Below are positions 28,900-64,000 of a DNA stretch of 64,000 nucleotides, piece by piece. The first letter of the stretch is position 1. The number at the start of each line of letters is the position of its first letter. Below the pieces are notes generated by a model. It did no database searches. It was not told the origin of the DNA and worked only from the letters and a program-made list of their open reading frames with translations. A program made the translations under genes and the position numbers. The stretch is from NCBI GenBank assembly GCA_030141605.1, contig JAQGDQ010000520.1:1-64000 (forward strand). The letters run 5' to 3'. The stretch comes from Tubiluchus corallicola (taxonomy: Eukaryota > Priapulida > Priapulimorpha > Priapulimorphida > Tubiluchidae).

Positions 28900-29882
28900 T
28901 TAGCTGTTCCCAGTGTCGTCTCCACACTGGACCATGAGGAAAGACCTTAACGTTGAAGCTGCGGTACCCAAAGCTTTCTTGATGACCGCTGGTACCCATC
29001 GGGCAACACCTCCCGAGTTTGGAGTAGAGCGAAATGACTCCTTGGATTGCTTGCCCTGAGCGATGTGCATTGGCGAGGGTAGCAAAGAGTCGATCCTTGT
29101 CCGTATCTGCCGAGACATCAAGAGTTCACTCGGAGAGAATCCACAGGATGTAGGTGTTCACCGGTACTGCATCAGAAACTCTTGAAGAGCTCGTTTTGGG
29201 GGAAGAGAAGACTTTCTGAGTGCTTGCTTAAATGTTTGCACCAATCGTTCTGCTGCTCCGTTGGTAGCTGTATGGTATGGTGCGCCTGTGAGATGTGTGA
29301 TCCCACGTTCTCTGCACGAGCTCTGGAACTCATCAGACATGAAGGTTGATGCATTGTCTGTGACCAGCGTGTGAGGTAATCCGGAGTGAGCAAAGTCCTC
29401 TTCCAGCAGATCTAGAGTAGTTTTAGTGGACGTGGAAGAAGTAGGTGAATGCATGGATACTTTGAGTAAGCATCTGAGAACACCAGTCAGTTCATACCCA
29501 TGAAGTTTATGGCGTGATCCAGGTATAAGCGGCTCCATGGCTTCTCTGGTAGCATCCATGGCTGAACTGCAGGCTTGGATGGCTTGTTTTGATGTTCTCC
29601 GCACGAGTCACATCGTCGGCTAGCCATCTCGATAGCTGCATCGATACCGGGCCAGTAGACAGCACTTCTTGCCAACTGTTTCATGCGTTCCATGCCAAAG
29701 TGCCCGATATGCAGAAGATCCAGGATCTCGGACTGCAGGCTTTGTGGAATCACAACTCTTGATCCATGGATGAGGCATCCGTGGCAGATACTGAGTGAAT
29801 CCGACTTTTCGACTTCTTCATTGATCTCAGCGTGCTTGGGCGGCCATCCTTCTCGGACATAGCGCATTACCGTAGCTAGCAC
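28900..29882 (-). pseudogene. Gypsy integrase, frameshifted
   Basis: The frame from 29,882 holds the HHCC zinc-binding region (HIGHFGMERMKQLARSAVYWPG and CDSCGEHQ). It then approaches the first catalytic region, where a TGA interrupts near 29,488. After a change of frame, 29,460-29,160 encodes the core with LVTDNAS and PYHTATNGAAE, the second Asp and the Glu of the DDE triad. A TGA after FLMQYR is followed by a C-terminal part with SRQIRTRIDSLLPS. Relative to the RT frame there is a one-base shift near 29,889. Confidence 0.85.
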
Positions 29883-32800
29883 TGGATCTTTTCCGGCTCT
29901 TGTCGGAGGATGTTGGCGTCCACAGGCTTGACTTGAAGACTGAGAACTTTAATGGCACACACCGTGTGCATGTCTTCACCATTTTCCTCCCTGTCGAAGT
30001 CGTTGTCGTCTCCAGATGGCAAGCGACTAAGGGCCTCTGCATTGCCGTGATCTGCTATTTTCCGGTACTCGATTGTGTAGTCAAACTGCTTTAGCCACAG
30101 GGCCCACCGAGCTAGGCGATTAGCTGCAAGAAGTGGCGTCCCCTTCTTCGGTACGAAGAGTGAAGTCAGTGGCTTATGATCAGTCACCAGTGTGAAATGA
30201 TGCCCGCAGAGGTACTGGTAAAATTTCCGTTTACAAAAAATAATGACTAGGGCTTCTTTATGTATTTGGCTGTAGTTCCTTTCTGCAGCTGTGAGAGTCT
30301 TGGACACATTGGCAATTGGGCGCTCGCTTCCGTCCAGATAGCGATGAAACAGGACAGCTCCAATTCCAACGTTGGACGCATCACAAGCCAATCCCAGAGG
30401 CATGTCTGAGTTGAACTGCACAAGGACTTGATCTGAGGATAGCACATTTTTCAAAAGTTGAAATGCTGTTTGCTCCTCATCTCCCCACTTCCAGGGGAGT
30501 GTCTTCTTGGTCAACCTGTAAAGAGGCTCTGCCATAGTAGCCAGGTTAGGGATGAACTTCCCGTAGAACTGAACCGAACCCAAGAAAGACTTCAAGCTTG
30601 AGACGTCTGTATGGGGTGGCATCTTCATGACTGCCTCGACCTTGGATCCTTTTGCAACTCCTTCGGCCGATAATCCAAGATATTCAACACGTGGTTGTGC
30701 GAACAAGCACTTTTTATGACGACATCTGAATCCTTTGTCTTTCAGACAAGTGAGCAAGTGTCTCAGGTTGCTCAGGTGATCATTTGCGTCTTGCCCGCTG
30801 ACGAGCATATCGTCTTGGAAGATGGCAACTCCAGGCAGATCACTGGTCAGGTTCTCCATGATCTCCTGAAAGTAACCAAGCACTGACTTGATTCCAAAAG
30901 GAAATCATTGCTGCATTAGTACACGACTGTGGGTACTGAGAGCTAGCCTGCATTGACTCTCGGGTGCCAACTTAATCTGGTTGTAGGCACCAGCAAGGTC
31001 GATCTTCGTGTAGCCGTATCCACCTCCCAGCTTCTGCATCAGTTCCTCTGGGAGTGGCATCGGATGACGGTGGTCCACTAGCTGATCATTGATGCCGACT
31101 GAGTAGTCACCACAGATCGGCAATTTGGGCTCCTGAGTGCCCGGAGTGTAAGCTTTACGAATCGGTACCACTGGCGTTCCGTATTTGTTGAACTGGACTG
31201 GCTTCCAGACACCTTTGGCGATGCCTTCCTCGTAACCTTTGGCCAGGTCATTTCGAAGAGCGAATGGAACCGGTCGTGCCTTGTTAAAAACCGGCTTCAC
31301 GTCAGACTTGAACTTCACTTCCAGTTCGAAGTCCTTAACACACCCCAATTCTTCTTTGAAGAGATCTGGGAACTCATCACACAGGTTGTGGCAATGTCGT
31401 TGCAGGCAAGCATAAGACGCGTAAGTGGTCTCCGGATGTGACGTTTTTGCACCCTTGCTCTTGTCTTGACTCTCTATGCTTCTCAGTCCTAGAGCATTGT
31501 CCACAGAAATTCTCAGCTTCTGGATAGCATTTCGTCCAAGCAGGTTCAGGCCAGGGATCTTGGTGATGATGTAGGAAATTGAGCTTTGTTTGCCAGTCCT
31601 TGGATCCTTGGTCTGGCCCATGAAAGTTCCCAGCACTGGCAGGTCGTGCTTGCTGGCAGACTCGTAGGGATGTCTGACGTCATCCAGCTTTGGCTTGCCC
31701 AGTTGCTTCCAGACCGGCACTGAAACAAAATTTCCGGATGTTGCGGTGTCAAGTTCAATTGTGAACTGTTGGTCTTGGATGTTGACTTTGACCTCCAATC
31801 TAGGAGAGTCGTCGGGAACTTCTCCAAGGATCGCCTTGACAAGCTCATCTTTCCTGATTCTTCTCACAGACTTTCCAGATTTTTGGTCCCGTTGCTGCCA
31901 TTGTTTCTTCATGCAGACAGCCTCTAAATGTCCTTTCTTGTTGCAGAAATGGCACTTGGCATCTTTGTATGGACAGTCAGTCACTTTGTGGGCCTTTCCA
32001 CAATGGTAGCACTTTGTATCCATGTCGTTGGACTGTGATTGCTGCTGGTTCTTACGTTGACCCTTGTTTTGGTTCGTCTTGACTTTGTTGACGGGCCTGG
32101 GCTTGGGACTGTAAACAGTTTCCTTGACAGCCTTTGCCGCGTCTTCAGTCTCTGCAGTGATTTAGATAGCACAGGCGAAAGTCAGCTCTTCTTTCTTGAT
32201 TTTGAAGATAGCCTTCAAAACAGCTTCGTTATTGATAGAGCATATGAACCTCTGTCTCAGAGCTTCATCTAGTGGGTTTCAGATTGAAGGAAAATCACAT
32301 GTAGCAGCATCTTGGCGAATGTGGGCTGCTAACTCATGGGGAGTTTCGCCTGGCTTCCTTTGCATGTTACTCCAGAACTTGAATCGTTCACGCAGTATGA
32401 AAAGATTCGGGTCAAACTGTTCCTTCATAAAGTCGACAATTTCATCAATTGTCAGTTCTTTGATATCCTTGGGCGGAGACTGTTGTGTCGCTAGATTTGC
32501 CAGTTGTTTGTAAACACATGCAGACTGATTTGTTAGGAAAACTTGAGCCTGGCGTTGGTCAGGCACTGCGTTGGCTGCCATGAAAATACAAAATCTTGAC
32601 CAGTAGTCAGGCCACAGTTCAGAAAGTGGATCAAAGGCAGCAAATGGTGGAATGGCAGCTGTAAGTGTTGATGCAGGTGGAAGGTGGGCGCTTGAGCTGG
32701 AATTTTCTTCAAGAGTTCTAGTCTGAAGCAGTTTCCTCATAGCATCCATATCCTCTCTGTGTTGCTGTGCCTCTGCCGCTCCATATCTTCTTTGTGTTAC

Positions 32801-32899
32801 TGCGCCTGCTGATCCATCTGCTGGCGGAGGAGCTTGATAAGTTTGCCCATCTGCTCTGCCATTATTGCTTGAATAAACAACTGTCCACTGAGTTACCAA
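29876..32899 (-). pseudogene. Gypsy gag-protease-RT-RNase H polyprotein, interrupted by stops
   Basis: One frame runs about 1,008 codons from ATG 32,899 and is broken by stops near 32,276, 32,162 and 30,903. Gag is followed by two zinc knuckles just after 32,023, the second canonical (CHFCNKKGHLEAVC). The protease active site reads ELDTATSGNFV where DTG/DSG is expected, so the catalytic motif is lost. RT shows KIDLAGAYNQIKL (first Asp), then FQDDMLVS in place of YxDD near 30,820. RNase H begins about LACDASNVGIGAVL near 30,350. The layout and motifs fit the Mag/K02A2.6-like side of Ty3/Gypsy. Family placement is inference. Confidence 0.88.
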
Positions 32900-32914
32900 G
32901 GCGGAACTGAGTTA

Positions 32915-32980
32915 CATCGGTGGCGGAACATTCCGCGGTGTTCTATGCAATTCTGCTTGATGCCAGCGATCTCCACAACA
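32915..32980 (-). repeat. Truncated 5' LTR (66 bp) of the Gypsy element
   Basis: These 66 bases align end to end with the first 66 bases of the 3' LTR. The rest of the LTR, the primer-binding site and the leader are missing, so the gag start follows after only 15 bp. The deletion removes the element's promoter. Confidence 0.8.
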
Positions 32981-33175
32981 CTTATGGGGTTTTTCGATCC
33001 TCGTGTCTCCATCATATGATAATCAATTATAATAAGCTTAGATAAACGTTTACATTTTGTGTATGAACGTTGAATTTAATGATTTTTGTCAGAGCTCAAC
33101 CAAAAACAAACTGCTGTTTTTGCGCCGCAGCGCCACCACGTAGTAGTAATTGTAATAGTTGTAGCATGTAGTATA

Positions 33176-33210
<35 letters not shown>

Positions 33211-33904
33211 ATTTTAATTCCATTTTCAGCCGGATCAATAATGTGAAAAAAATGAGCCTTTTGCCGACAAAGGACGATATGTGAAATAAATAATGATTAT
33301 TGAATACATTCAAAAGCAGAGGAGTTTCCTAGAAAACATGACATGTTAACTTGCTCAAACCTGCAAAATTCCACTTTGTGTTACAGACATTGCAGTCACT
33401 GCTACACAATTCATTTAAATAAATATATCTATAGCCGATTTATAAACATTGATGATAATGTTTTAGTAATATCAGGCAACTTGATCCTCAAGTTGTTACT
33501 GTATGCTGCAAACGATTTGGTTTGGGTGTATTTGGAAAGCAATATTTGTGCCTCAATAACTGTTTACACAATGTTTTTTTGCATCAATGTTTGCATGTAG
33601 TACATTTATAATATTTGTCATTACATTAATTAATAATTGCCAGTAAATCAGATATTTGCAATACTAGTCAGTAATCTCTAATCAGTTTAGTCACAAGTCA
33701 GACTCAGCTTTGAGTAATCAAGTCGTAGCAAAATGTGCGTATTCTCCAACAATTGTGGGAGCGTTTCGTAGTTCAGCTTTTATAAAATGGCAGCTTACTT
33801 GGAGAAATGTAGTTTTCAACATTTTCGTGCATTTAACGATAAACTTCTTGCTTAATAAATTCCGATTTTATCACAAAGTGGCTTAAAGTATTTGAACACG
33901 ATAA
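32981..33904. other. Flank of the transposon nest and upstream region of importin-13
   Basis: An (AGT)n microsatellite lies at 33,177-33,210. The first part may be the LINE 5' UTR displaced by the Gypsy insertion. The last 200-300 bases before 33,905 should contain the importin-13 promoter and 5' UTR. No TATA box is obvious. Confidence 0.4.
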
Positions 33905-59354
<25,450 letters not shown>

Positions 59355-59383
59355 CATTTGCTTAACCGCTTCTTGTCCTCATA

Positions 59384-59414
59384 AATAAATTTATTATGCA
59401 TATTGGGGAATAAA
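59384..59414 (+). terminator. Polyadenylation signals of importin-13
   Basis: Two AATAAA hexamers lie at 59,384-59,389 and 59,409-59,414, 30 and 55 nt after the stop codon. Either would give a short 3' UTR. Confidence 0.55.
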
Positions 59415-60279
59415 TTGTGCAATAACCTCCAGAACCTATATTAAAACTTGACTTGACTTTTTTCTTTCTGAAGTTTCATTTTGTACAAAGTTTCCGTGTT
59501 TTTAAATGTCTTAATTATTTCTAGTGATAACTTAGTAATACTGTCAATTGTTATTTAACATGGTTAGTGTATATTTAGTGGGATTATGGAAGCGTGTTTA
59601 TTGCAAAATGTTTAGAATAACGTGCACAGGAAAATGAAGAACCACCAATTTTAAACTTGCACTACATGAAATCTTTCGGTTCGTGTAAGTTATTTGTGTG
59701 TAGTTTACCACGGTATCAGTTCAATTACAGCCATTGTGTTAAAGAAGTTTATTGCAATGCCTAATTGTATGCTTTTCAAAAAGTTGTTGGGAATGGTTTT
59801 AACAGTTTACAAAATGGCGAAATATAAATCATCACATCTTGTTTTTACAAAATAATTTTTATTGCATATTAGTACAATTATTTGTAAATAATTTGCATAT
59901 CATTATAGTTCTCATCCATATATTGATTTATTTATATGTGAAAAAAATTAATAAATGTTGTGTTTTTACTTGTTACATTATCAATGCCTATAAAATTTAA
60001 AAGTTATTGGTTCATATTAGTACTGCCAAGTATCGTACACTGCAACACTAGCTGTTTTAGCGCACTTATTGTCAGTAACAGCCATTTAAATACACTAAAA
60101 AAACAAGCAAAAATAACTAAAATGTCCATATACCTGATATAACTTTTATTTACAATTTGTATCACAGATTCTCTGAATTGCATATTAAATTATAATCAGA
60201 AAGAGATCAACCTATCACAATCATAATCAGGGACCCAAAAAAAGAAAAGACAATCACTGTTTGTTTTTCTTATGGAGTA
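59415..60279. other. Intergenic DNA between convergent IPO13 and LIG4
   Basis: AT-rich sequence with no exon on either strand. It may include alternative 3' UTR of either gene. Confidence 0.4.
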
Positions 60280-60450
60280 GACATAAGAGACTTCTCTCGC
60301 GACTTGTTGTGCAACTTCTCTCTGAGAGAAGCTGCCAAGCCATTCACACGTTACAACAAGTTGCGAGAAAAGTTGCCAAGTCGTTTGCACATTGAAACTT
60401 CACTCTCAGAGAGAAGTTGTGCAACAAGTTGTGAGAGAAGGCTCTATGTC
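60280..60450. mobile_element. Foldback element, about 170 bp
   Basis: The arm GACATAAGAGACTTCTCTC...CTTGTTGTGCAACTTCTCTC at 60,280-60,326 is inverted at about 60,400-60,450 as GAGAAGTTGTGCAACAAGTTGTGAGAGAAG...CTATGTC. This gives arms of roughly 45-50 bp and a central loop. Inside the loop the AC(A)AGTTGCGAGA word recurs. No clear direct-repeat flank is seen. It lies about 145 bp downstream of the LIG4 stop, possibly inside its 3' UTR. Confidence 0.6.
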
Positions 60451-60594
60451 AGAATGCGCCACTAGTTTCTTCTCACTATCTGAAAGTGAATAAATAAAAA
60501 CGATATTATATACACTATTTTATTTACAATAGCTCAAGACTTCTCGATTAAGGTAGCATTAACCAAATCATTGCTTTAGATAGAAGAATATGTT

Positions 60595-63401
60595 TCATCC
60601 AACAGGCACGTAAGCTCTCGTATCCTTTAACATTTTGGAGTCACAGCAATCTGTCACCCAGCGATCAGTAACCAAACGGAATTTTAGCTCTCTGATACGG
60701 TTTGCTCTGCGCAACTCTGGTGCTCTTGACAAATCACTGAAACATTTAAAAAACTTAACTAAAAACTTAACTGGCATGCATTTAAAAACAGACAAAACCA
60801 GATTTGTGAAAAGTTTAAAAGTGAAGAGTGATGATGAATATTAATTTAGCAAAAGCACATTATGCATATTGGCAGTTTTGAGTGAATTAAATGACAATCA
60901 CAAATGAGTAAGTGTTATCTGGAAGTTACAAATGGAGACCTCATGCAAAAAAAGATTTCTTGAGAAAAAAGGGTGTCAATGAACAAATATGGAATTGTCT
61001 CGAATCCAACAATACAGCAGATGGTAAAGAGCAGTATGTAATGATCATTGAACATGAGGCAACCTGTTAACGAAAATTCTATTACGCATGCGCAAACCTG
61101 CCCACATCCACAGTAACATTGCTCTAATCAGCTTTATTAAATCCCAGTAGAAAAGTCACAGAAATCACAGAAAGAAAGGTTCAAGAAAAAAAGTAACCCT
61201 AACCCTAGCCAAAATTAATTGACATTTTTCGTACCAAAAATTGTAACTTTGTTCCATTACTTTTTTCTGTGACTTTATTACTGATCATTAGCTTTGTTAG
61301 CAACATCCGGTATTCATAGAGTTTATTATAAATACCACAAAAGGTTTTTGAAAATCTTATCGAAAGGCAACTGTACTAATGTTTTGTAGTGTGGCAGGAC
61401 TGGAATTTAGCTTGTTACAAAAGATAATCCTTTAAAAAAGAACACTGAACCAACAGAGGTGTCTCAGTTGGTGTTGGATGTGGTAAAATTCTTTCTCAAC
61501 AAGAGAAATAGCCAAGGCAGCTTCCCAGTTTTCACCAATCCATTCTCTAAGTGCCCTGGCTATGCTTAACCTTTGTAGCCATGCACAAACTATGATAATC
61601 TAGCTATTCTTCTGTCAGAAAGACACATAAAGCTCGTACTTAGAGGCAACAACTACATGAGTAATGTCATCATCTAATTCTTCGACGATCATGGCACCAA
61701 ACCGCCTCATTTGAAGTGCTACCAATTCTAAGCTGGAATCCGGTATTTTTGTTTCCGCATCTCCAATGATGCAGAACATGTCCATGTATACTCTGTAAAA
61801 CCAAAAAAAAATTAATTTAAAAAATCAGAAAGTATCTTTTGCTGCTAAACTACATTCAACTGCACTACAAAACTATAATGAAAAATACGACATGAAATGG
61901 AGTCAAACTGTCAATAAGTAAATCCAAATTCAACTGACAAATTTCATTAAAAAAAGTTCATTATTCCTTTATGTAATTAGATACATATTATGTATAACTC
62001 CCAGCTACAAGCATGCAAATATATTAACCCCTCATATTACGAATATTAATTTGCATGGTCGATACTTACCTGCACATTCGAAATAAGCTTTCCTCATTAT
62101 CATTAGGAAAATATTCCTCCTCCAACATAGCAATGTCTTCAGATGTAACTTCCGGTATATCAGAATGCTGAAATTAACGAATACAGTTAGAATAAGTATC
62201 ATAAAATAATAGGTGAAGTGTAGGTAATTCACATATTATGTTTTCCCTTCTCAACTTCCACAGTTTTATTGCTCTTATTGCTGTTGCTGCTATTATACTC
62301 TCCTCAGTTACATTATTAGCTTTACTGTACACTCTTACAGAAGCATGTATATTATAATTATTTCTTCTATTAAGGTGAGTGTGTAAATGACCACATAGTC
62401 GTACACTTTCCTTGCACGTCTTAAATTGCTTTGTTTCGAATTTTACTGATGTGTCTGTTACTGTATTTTTGATGTGTGAAATAAATGTCATACAGTGGCC
62501 GCCGCTTATTGTGGACACCTCGGGCCAGCAGTGTATGTCCATATTAAGCGGCTGTCCATATTAAGCGAAGTGACCCATGAAGACCCTTCCCCTTCATTAA
62601 AAAAGGCAAAAACTGTCTGTATCAACTCGTCTCCTGTTTTATTGAAAAAAAGAAGTCAGACGAGTTTGTTTGGCAGGAAACTTTTCTCTCAAGCTTGAAC
62701 GGAAGGAAGTTATCACAGTTTCGAAGCTCTCAAGGCCACGGCAAACGGCGAACTGACTGATGCAATGACTCACACAGGCAGCAGAGCGGGAAGCTCTTTT
62801 CAATCACGCGCGCAGGCCGTGGTTGGCACGGCTGGTCACGTGCCAAGAATGTTGGCTGTCCATATTAAGCGGCGGTTGTCCATATTAACCGGCGGATTTT
62901 ATTAGGGGAAAATTCCGTCCCTCGCGAGTTGTCCACAATAACCGTGTCCATAATAAGCGGCGGCCACTGTAGTTCATAGGTAAAAATAATGTGTGGCTTT
63001 GAAACACTTTATCAGGAATTTTGAATGTGTTTACAAAATTCAGTTACAACTAAAATACATTTTTTTATTACCACATTTTTAGAAATATCACAACACTTCA
63101 ACAGTTCAACACCCGCTAAATTAATATAATTTAGATTATTAATCTTCTTAAGAACGAAAATAACATCACAACTACAATTTCCTATTTAATCTGTTTTGAT
63201 ATCAGCGATTATGTATCTGTAGTTCTTTCACAACAAGTGCCTGTTTTATAGTTAATGTCTGATACCTTATCCATTCTTTCAAATATTTTCTTCAGCTCCT
63301 CTGGCGTAATTTCGTTAGTGAAACTGTCTCCATATTTATCATAGTTAGCAGCAAATTTTTTAGCTGTTGTTGCTGGGATGTTCAACATATCAGCTGGAGT
63401 C
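60595..63401 (-). CDS. LIG4: DNA ligase IV, C-terminal four exons (partial)
   Basis: Exons on the minus strand are 63,401-63,266, 62,167-62,070, 61,792-61,640 and 60,736-60,595. All have AG/GT borders and matching phases, giving about 175 residues and a TGA stop. The first contains TAKKFAANYDKYGDSF, aligning with the inter-BRCT segment of human LIG4 that binds XRCC4. The second is acidic and ends ESLFRMC. The third starts the last BRCT domain (VYMDMFCIIGD...LQMRRFGAMIVEEL...THVVVAS). The fourth ends it with the BRCT tryptophan motif FRLVTDRWVTDCC. The catalytic domain, first BRCT and 5' end lie beyond the right edge or in exons I could not find. LIG4 with XRCC4 seals breaks in non-homologous end joining. 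A pogo-like element sits in the 1.1-kb intron, and a LINE fragment upstream. The gene is convergent with importin-13. Confidence 0.9.
62493..62969. mobile_element. pogo/Tigger-like MITE, 477 bp, in a LIG4 intron
   Basis: A perfect 18-bp terminal inverted repeat, CAGTGGCCGCCGCTTATT, is present at both ends, with TA duplication at 62,491-62,492 and 62,970-62,971. The subterminal regions repeat TGTCCATATTAAGCGG-like words at least five times, in direct and complementary relation to the termini, consistent with clustered transposase sites. There is no transposase. The CAGT...CGCTTA ends relate it to 45,627-46,445. Confidence 0.88.
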
Positions 63402-63449
63402 CTAAAAATCAAGAGCTGCCTAAACAAGCATCTTTGGTTAACTCCTTAA

Positions 63450-63888
63450 TACGGTACAATAAGATTTATTTATTACACTTAAAAGCATAAAAATGCACTT
63501 TAGTGCTACAATAAAAAAATTGAAAAATCACACACACAGAATATTAACATATACCGAAACATTTATGAAATCGCATATACAATGTACAATCACATATAAT
63601 TGCAAATTTGCAAAACTTAAGCATGGAACATAAAAACAGAATGTATTACGCATTCTTAACCTAAAAACACTATGCATTTAAATGAATCAAAACTTTACAA
63701 TATATGGAAGTGGCTATTGTTAGGAGTTGCAGCGGATGGTATAAAACTATTTTTACATCTACTTGTTCTCGCTTTCGGCAGGATGAGCTTGTAGCCTCTT
63801 CTATTTGAATAATGTAATTTTGGCAACAGTGCAGCTTTAATTAGTTTAGTGATGTAAATGATGGAAAACTTTTCCCTTCTAGTAACCT
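63450..63888 (-). pseudogene. 3' fragment of a LINE upstream of the visible LIG4 exons
   Basis: On the minus strand about 63,830-63,700 encodes a tail with YSNRRGYKLILPKARTSRCK followed by NSFIPSA and a stop. This is typical of the end of CR1/L2-like ORF2 proteins (Arg-Arg-Gly, then Lys/Arg-rich, then NSFxP). The fragment is bracketed by a roughly 30-bp imperfect direct repeat (63,419-63,450 and 63,888-63,920) that could be its target duplication. By position it would lie in a LIG4 intron. Confidence 0.5.
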
Positions 63889-64000
63889 ACACAAGCATCT
63901 TTGATTAACTCTCTAACACATTGTTTTCTCAGTAGTCAAAATTTTAATTGTTGTAGTACTGCACTTGCTTTAGTAAGGCACATGCCACAAGGTGTCCAGT
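63889..64000. other. Right edge, no feature beyond the flanking repeat
   Basis: Apart from the second copy of the 30-bp direct repeat at its start, nothing is recognised. Presumably still LIG4 intron. Confidence 0.3.

Larger units (their letters stand above)
28275..32980 (-). mobile_element. Ty3/Gypsy LTR retrotransposon with a truncated 5' LTR
   Basis: The element is in minus orientation: 5' LTR stub (32,980-32,915), gag-protease-RT-RNase H (32,899-29,876), integrase (29,882 down to about 28,900), polypurine tract and full 3' LTR (28,633-28,275). Ends are TGTTG...CAACA. Flanks CTTTT (28,270-28,274) and CTTAT (32,981-32,985) fit a 5-bp target duplication with one difference. The order RT-RNase H-integrase defines Ty3/Gypsy. 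Several stops and frameshifts make this copy inactive. Confidence 0.9.

Noticed and set aside
61193-61208. Telomere-like AACCCTAACCCTA
   Set aside because: Only two units. No array, so chance or a tiny remnant.

Overview
This is an AT-rich metazoan nuclear window. It holds five recognisable animal genes: TMEM9 family, SIX1/2 homeobox, ZFYVE27/protrudin-like, importin-13 and DNA ligase IV. All but one are split by GT-AG introns, and the spaces between and inside them are crowded with transposable elements. There are no bacterial operons, no CRISPR array and no tRNA or rRNA genes. Gene content fits an invertebrate, but the sequence alone does not fix the phylum.

Layout. 1-4,220: last four exons of a TMEM9-family gene (+); the signal-peptide exon lies off the left edge or is unrecognised. 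4,221-8,410: gene-free, with one short hAT-type element. 8,411-12,238: two-exon SIX1/2 gene (-), convergent with TMEM9. 12,239-21,482: gene-poor, with a tRNA-derived SINE and a Tc1/mariner-like element. 21,483-22,664: intronless protrudin-like gene (-). 24,945-32,980: a nest of transposons. It has a complex repeat with a hAT MITE inside it, a decayed non-LTR retrotransposon (ORF1 and RT remnants), and a Ty3/Gypsy element inserted next to the LINE ORF1 start. 33,905-59,354: importin-13 (+), which I could assemble as 24 exons with every junction in phase, giving about 952 residues. Its introns carry hAT, pogo-like and LINE insertions, two of which begin within 10 nt of a splice donor. 60,595-63,401: last four exons of DNA ligase IV (-), convergent with importin-13; its 5' part is off the right edge.

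The five host genes have unrelated housekeeping or developmental roles: lysosomal membrane protein, transcription factor, ER-endosome contact, nuclear transport and end-joining repair. I see no sign that they form one functional system. No new molecular system is evident. What is unusual is the transposon architecture. At least five hAT-like insertions can be recognised by 8-bp target duplications, one of which spans the exon 5 splice donor of importin-13. There are also nested insertions and a repeat family present in opposite orientations about 12 kb apart.

Exon boundaries were placed by hand from splice consensus, reading phase and similarity to known families. Transposon ends rest on terminal inverted repeats and target duplications read directly from the sequence.
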